This document shows positions 22,603-24,317 of a DNA stretch of 24,317 nucleotides, in pieces. Under the pieces are notes generated by a model that saw nothing but the letters and a program-made list of their open reading frames with translations, was not told the origin of the DNA and ran no database searches. Within the stretch, counting starts at the first letter, position 1, and every line of letters starts with the position of its first letter. This DNA is from Lactobacillaceae bacterium UBA5807 (GTDB taxonomy: Bacteria > Bacillota > Bacilli > Lactobacillales > Lactobacillaceae), in the NCBI GenBank assembly GCA_002418005.1, contig DIDF01000076.1, forward strand, positions 1 to 24,317, in the 5' to 3' direction. Both the position numbers and the translations under genes were made by a program.

Positions 22603-23460
22603 ATGAGCTTTATGGCGAAAAGGTATCTTAGGAAGTTTCGCGCTGAGGACTATAAGAAAAGTGTCGCCCATAGTTTTATCAAACCTAATCAAAAGATCAA
22701 TCTTTTCCGGAAAAATGAAAACGAATACAAAATTGATCCGGTTAAAAAAGGGCAACTCGTGACAATCGATACGGTTGCGGATCCCACCAGTCAAATACTG
22801 TACTTCCACGGGGGTGCCTTTACCGTTCCGATGAATGAGGACCAACTGGAGATGATTACCCAAATTGCCCAGGCCGCGAATAGCCGTCTACAGATTGCGG
22901 ATTTTCCGCTGCTGCCAACGAATTCGGCTGATGATATGTTGGCCTTTTCGCAAGCCGTCTTCGATAAGGTCGTCACCGATGACTTACCACTATTTATCGT
23001 GGCCGACTCAGCGGGGGCAAAGCTTGCCCTTCAGCTACTAATGGACAATCCAGGCAAGGTTTTAGGAACCAGTCTGATTTCACCATGGCTGGACATGAAG
23101 CTGACCGATCCTGAAATTGCCAAGCGTGCTGAAAATGATATTTTGCTGGATCTGCCAACATTACAGGAAATTGGCGGCTGGTTTACTGATGGGGCATCTG
23201 CCGAAAAGTGGCAGGACGTTTTTAATTCGGCCAACTTAAAAAATATTGGTGACGTTCAGATTTTTTATGGAGAAAATGAAATGCTGGTTCCTTCTGATTT
23301 GCAGTTGATTGATGCCATGGGCCAAGCGGAGGGCGCCAGTCCACTGCCAACCACCTTTAAGGATGCTTGGCATGATTACACATTGTGGTTCAAATTGTCG
23401 GAAACAAAAAAGACCTTTAGACAAATTGCTGAATTCATCAAAGATCGACGTGGTGCTTAA
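22603..23460 (+). CDS. Alpha/beta hydrolase (esterase/lipase, HSL-like)
   Basis: A 285-aa cytoplasmic hydrolase of the alpha/beta-hydrolase-3 type. The oxyanion-hole HGG is at 69-71 (YFHGGAF), the nucleophile Ser136 sits in ADSAGAK (the usual GDSAG with Ala first), and His257 in DAWHDYT completes the triad. The acid position, in GENEML near 223-228, appears to be Glu226 rather than Asp. The substrate is probably a short acyl ester. The ATG at 22603 follows AGGAGG by about 8 nt; an eight-codon in-frame extension overlaps that site and is rejected. GC content is clearly higher than in upstream genes. The 3' end overlaps the convergent YczE-like gene by 23 bp. Confidence 0.88.
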   Translation: MSFMAKRYLRKFRAEDYKKSVAHSFIKPNQKINLFRKNENEYKIDPVKKGQLVTIDTVADPTSQILYFHGGAFTVPMNEDQLEMITQIAQAANSRLQIADFPLLPTNSADDMLAFSQAVFDKVVTDDLPLFIVADSAGAKLALQLLMDNPGKVLGTSLISPWLDMKLTDPEIAKRAENDILLDLPTLQEIGGWFTDGASAEKWQDVFNSANLKNIGDVQIFYGENEMLVPSDLQLIDAMGQAEGASPLPTTFKDAWHDYTLWFKLSETKKTFRQIAEFIKDRRGA

Positions 23461-24094
23461 GCTTTGGAAAGGCGTGGGTGTCCGACCATTTCATCATTGC
23501 CCCTTGGAACAGAAGGGCAAAAATTGTTCCGAAGCCAATTGCGTAAAGCTTGCCGGTAAAGACGTAGGAAGCACCGATAATCAAAATTGGCGGGATATAA
23601 CTGAGCCACTGTGAAATGACGGCACTTCCGTGAATATATTTAAAGCGGATGATGTAAGCCAAATCGTCGTTTGGATGCATAATCAAATTAGACCGAGAAT
23701 ACATTGAAACGGCCATCGCAACACAGTACAGGCCAATGATGTCGAGGATTAGTCGAATGTAGAAATCTTGTTCAGGAACGCCGATTGTGTTAAAAATCCA
23801 GGTAAAAAAGGCAACCAGGTAGCTGAACGGTACGGTGAACAGCAGGTTGGAAAAGAACCGCCGCCGGTCAAATGAACCCAAGAGTAACTGGTTGGAAATG
23901 GTCACAATAATTCCGTAAAGAAACAGGGTCGTTCCCAGTGGGATGTTGATCCATTTCGAGAGGTTGACGGCAGAACCGGTCCAAACGGCACTTCCCAGGT
24001 TTGAAGAAATGGCCAGCGCGTTTCCAGCCGAATTGATGATGATTGAAAGGCCTAAATAATAAAGGCGCTGTTTGAAATCTTTCATTTTAGCCAT
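23438..24094 (-). CDS. YczE/YyaS/YitT family membrane protein
   Basis: A 218-aa membrane protein with five or six hydrophobic segments and the N-terminal family pattern GNALAISSNLGSAVWTG (about residues 24-40). YczE-type proteins are widespread in Firmicutes with no firm biochemical role; B. subtilis YczE affects surfactin production. The ATG at 24094 gives a family-like N-terminus MAKMKDFKQRLYYLGL. AAGGAG is 13 nt upstream, a long spacing. A 38-residue in-frame extension upstream is possible but reads through that site and is unlike the family. Higher GC matches the neighbouring hydrolase. Confidence 0.82.
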   Translation of the reverse strand: MAKMKDFKQRLYYLGLSIIINSAGNALAISSNLGSAVWTGSAVNLSKWINIPLGTTLFLYGIIVTISNQLLLGSFDRRRFFSNLLFTVPFSYLVAFFTWIFNTIGVPEQDFYIRLILDIIGLYCVAMAVSMYSRSNLIMHPNDDLAYIIRFKYIHGSAVISQWLSYIPPILIIGASYVFTGKLYAIGFGTIFALLFQGAMMKWSDTHAFPKLKHHVDL

Positions 24095-24240
24095 TATGTA
24101 CGATAATCTCCTTAAATTCCCAATGAACTTCATTGTATAATAATTAATTCGGTTTGAAAATATCGGCTTATCAAGCGTCGGGTCAAATTGATACTGTTCT
24201 TTAGTCAATCGTGTTAATATCTGTTTTAGGAGGCGGTCTT

Positions 24241-24317
24241 GTGGAACGACAATATTCGGAAGTAGAAGCTGAAAAACATTTCGAAAACAATCGTTTATGG
24301 TTTAGACGGTTTCAAAC
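24241..24317 (+). CDS. Start of an unidentified gene, cut by the window edge
   Basis: A GTG at 24241 lies 7 nt after a perfect AGGAGG (24228-24233) and opens a frame of 25 codons to the window end without a stop. It begins MERQYSEVEAEKHFENN and continues with aromatic and basic residues (LWFRRFQ). Too little is visible to assign a family. It diverges from the YczE-like gene. Confidence 0.6.
   Translation, partial: MERQYSEVEAEKHFENNRLWFRRFQ

Noticed and set aside
22462..22863. Open frame of 133 codons on the minus strand
   Set aside because: It lies mostly opposite the hydrolase gene and crosses the promoter box of small RNA C; it is an antisense shadow.

Overview
The window looks like a chromosomal segment from a low-GC, Gram-positive lactic acid bacterium of the Lactobacillaceae. 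Evidence: strong AGGAG/GGAGG ribosome-binding sites, frequent TTG starts, a lipoteichoic acid synthase, a choloylglycine-hydrolase-like enzyme, LysM and NlpC/P60 wall hydrolases, a Gram-positive type GMP reductase and PurBox-like sites. I do not name a genus. No rRNA, tRNA, CRISPR array, transposase or phage gene was seen.

Layout. 55-3270: a nucleoside hydrolase (-) diverges from a two-gene unit (+), a PrsW-type membrane protease overlapping a ferredoxin/flavodoxin-NADP reductase. 3555-4992: the lrgAB operon (+), whose terminator is shared with the lipoteichoic acid synthase (-, 5013-7169). 7365-8476: a histidine phosphatase and a GNAT acetyltransferase, followed by two large palindromic repeats. 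8831-12494: an NlpC/P60 hydrolase and a large MMPL-type transporter (-). 12639-15347: a tight four-gene run (+): choloylglycine-hydrolase family enzyme, GH73-like glucosaminidase, TerC-family exporter, thioredoxin. 15337-17193: a small membrane protein (-), a second GNAT protein and a secreted LysM/lytic-transglycosylase-like protein. 17319-21403: a purine module, purA-guaC (-) divergent from purB (+), with PurBox-like sites between. GuaC returns GMP to IMP, and PurA plus PurB turn IMP into AMP, so the module balances adenine and guanine nucleotides. 22603 to the end: an alpha/beta hydrolase, a YczE-like membrane protein and the first 25 codons of another gene, with visibly higher GC than the rest.

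The most interesting region is the 1.2 kb with no protein gene between purB and the hydrolase (21404-22602). On the minus strand it holds three consecutive units of about 130-170 nt. Each has a block of four hexamers of the TTCACA type at an exact 11-bp period (the geometry of a PhoP/OmpR-family response-regulator box, matching the Bacillus PhoP consensus TTHACA). In all three the block ends exactly 9 nt before a -10 hexamer. The transcribed part then has hairpins whose loops carry CCCC or UCCCC, and ends in an intrinsic terminator with a T run. I read this as an array of three sibling small RNAs under one response regulator, with C-rich loops suited to pairing with Shine-Dalgarno sequences. 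It resembles in logic, but not visibly in sequence, the LisR-controlled LhrC RNAs of Listeria and the CiaR-controlled csRNAs of streptococci.

A second theme is a dispersed family of long palindromic repeats (8457-8693, about 19660-19830, 21411-21520). They share a GTGT...GAGGC / GCCTC...GGAACAC base and a GTTT-CA-CTATGTAA-type flank but have different inner stems. One copy forms the 3' end of an acetyltransferase gene, and another is followed by an exact 61-bp-period duplication of its right arm.
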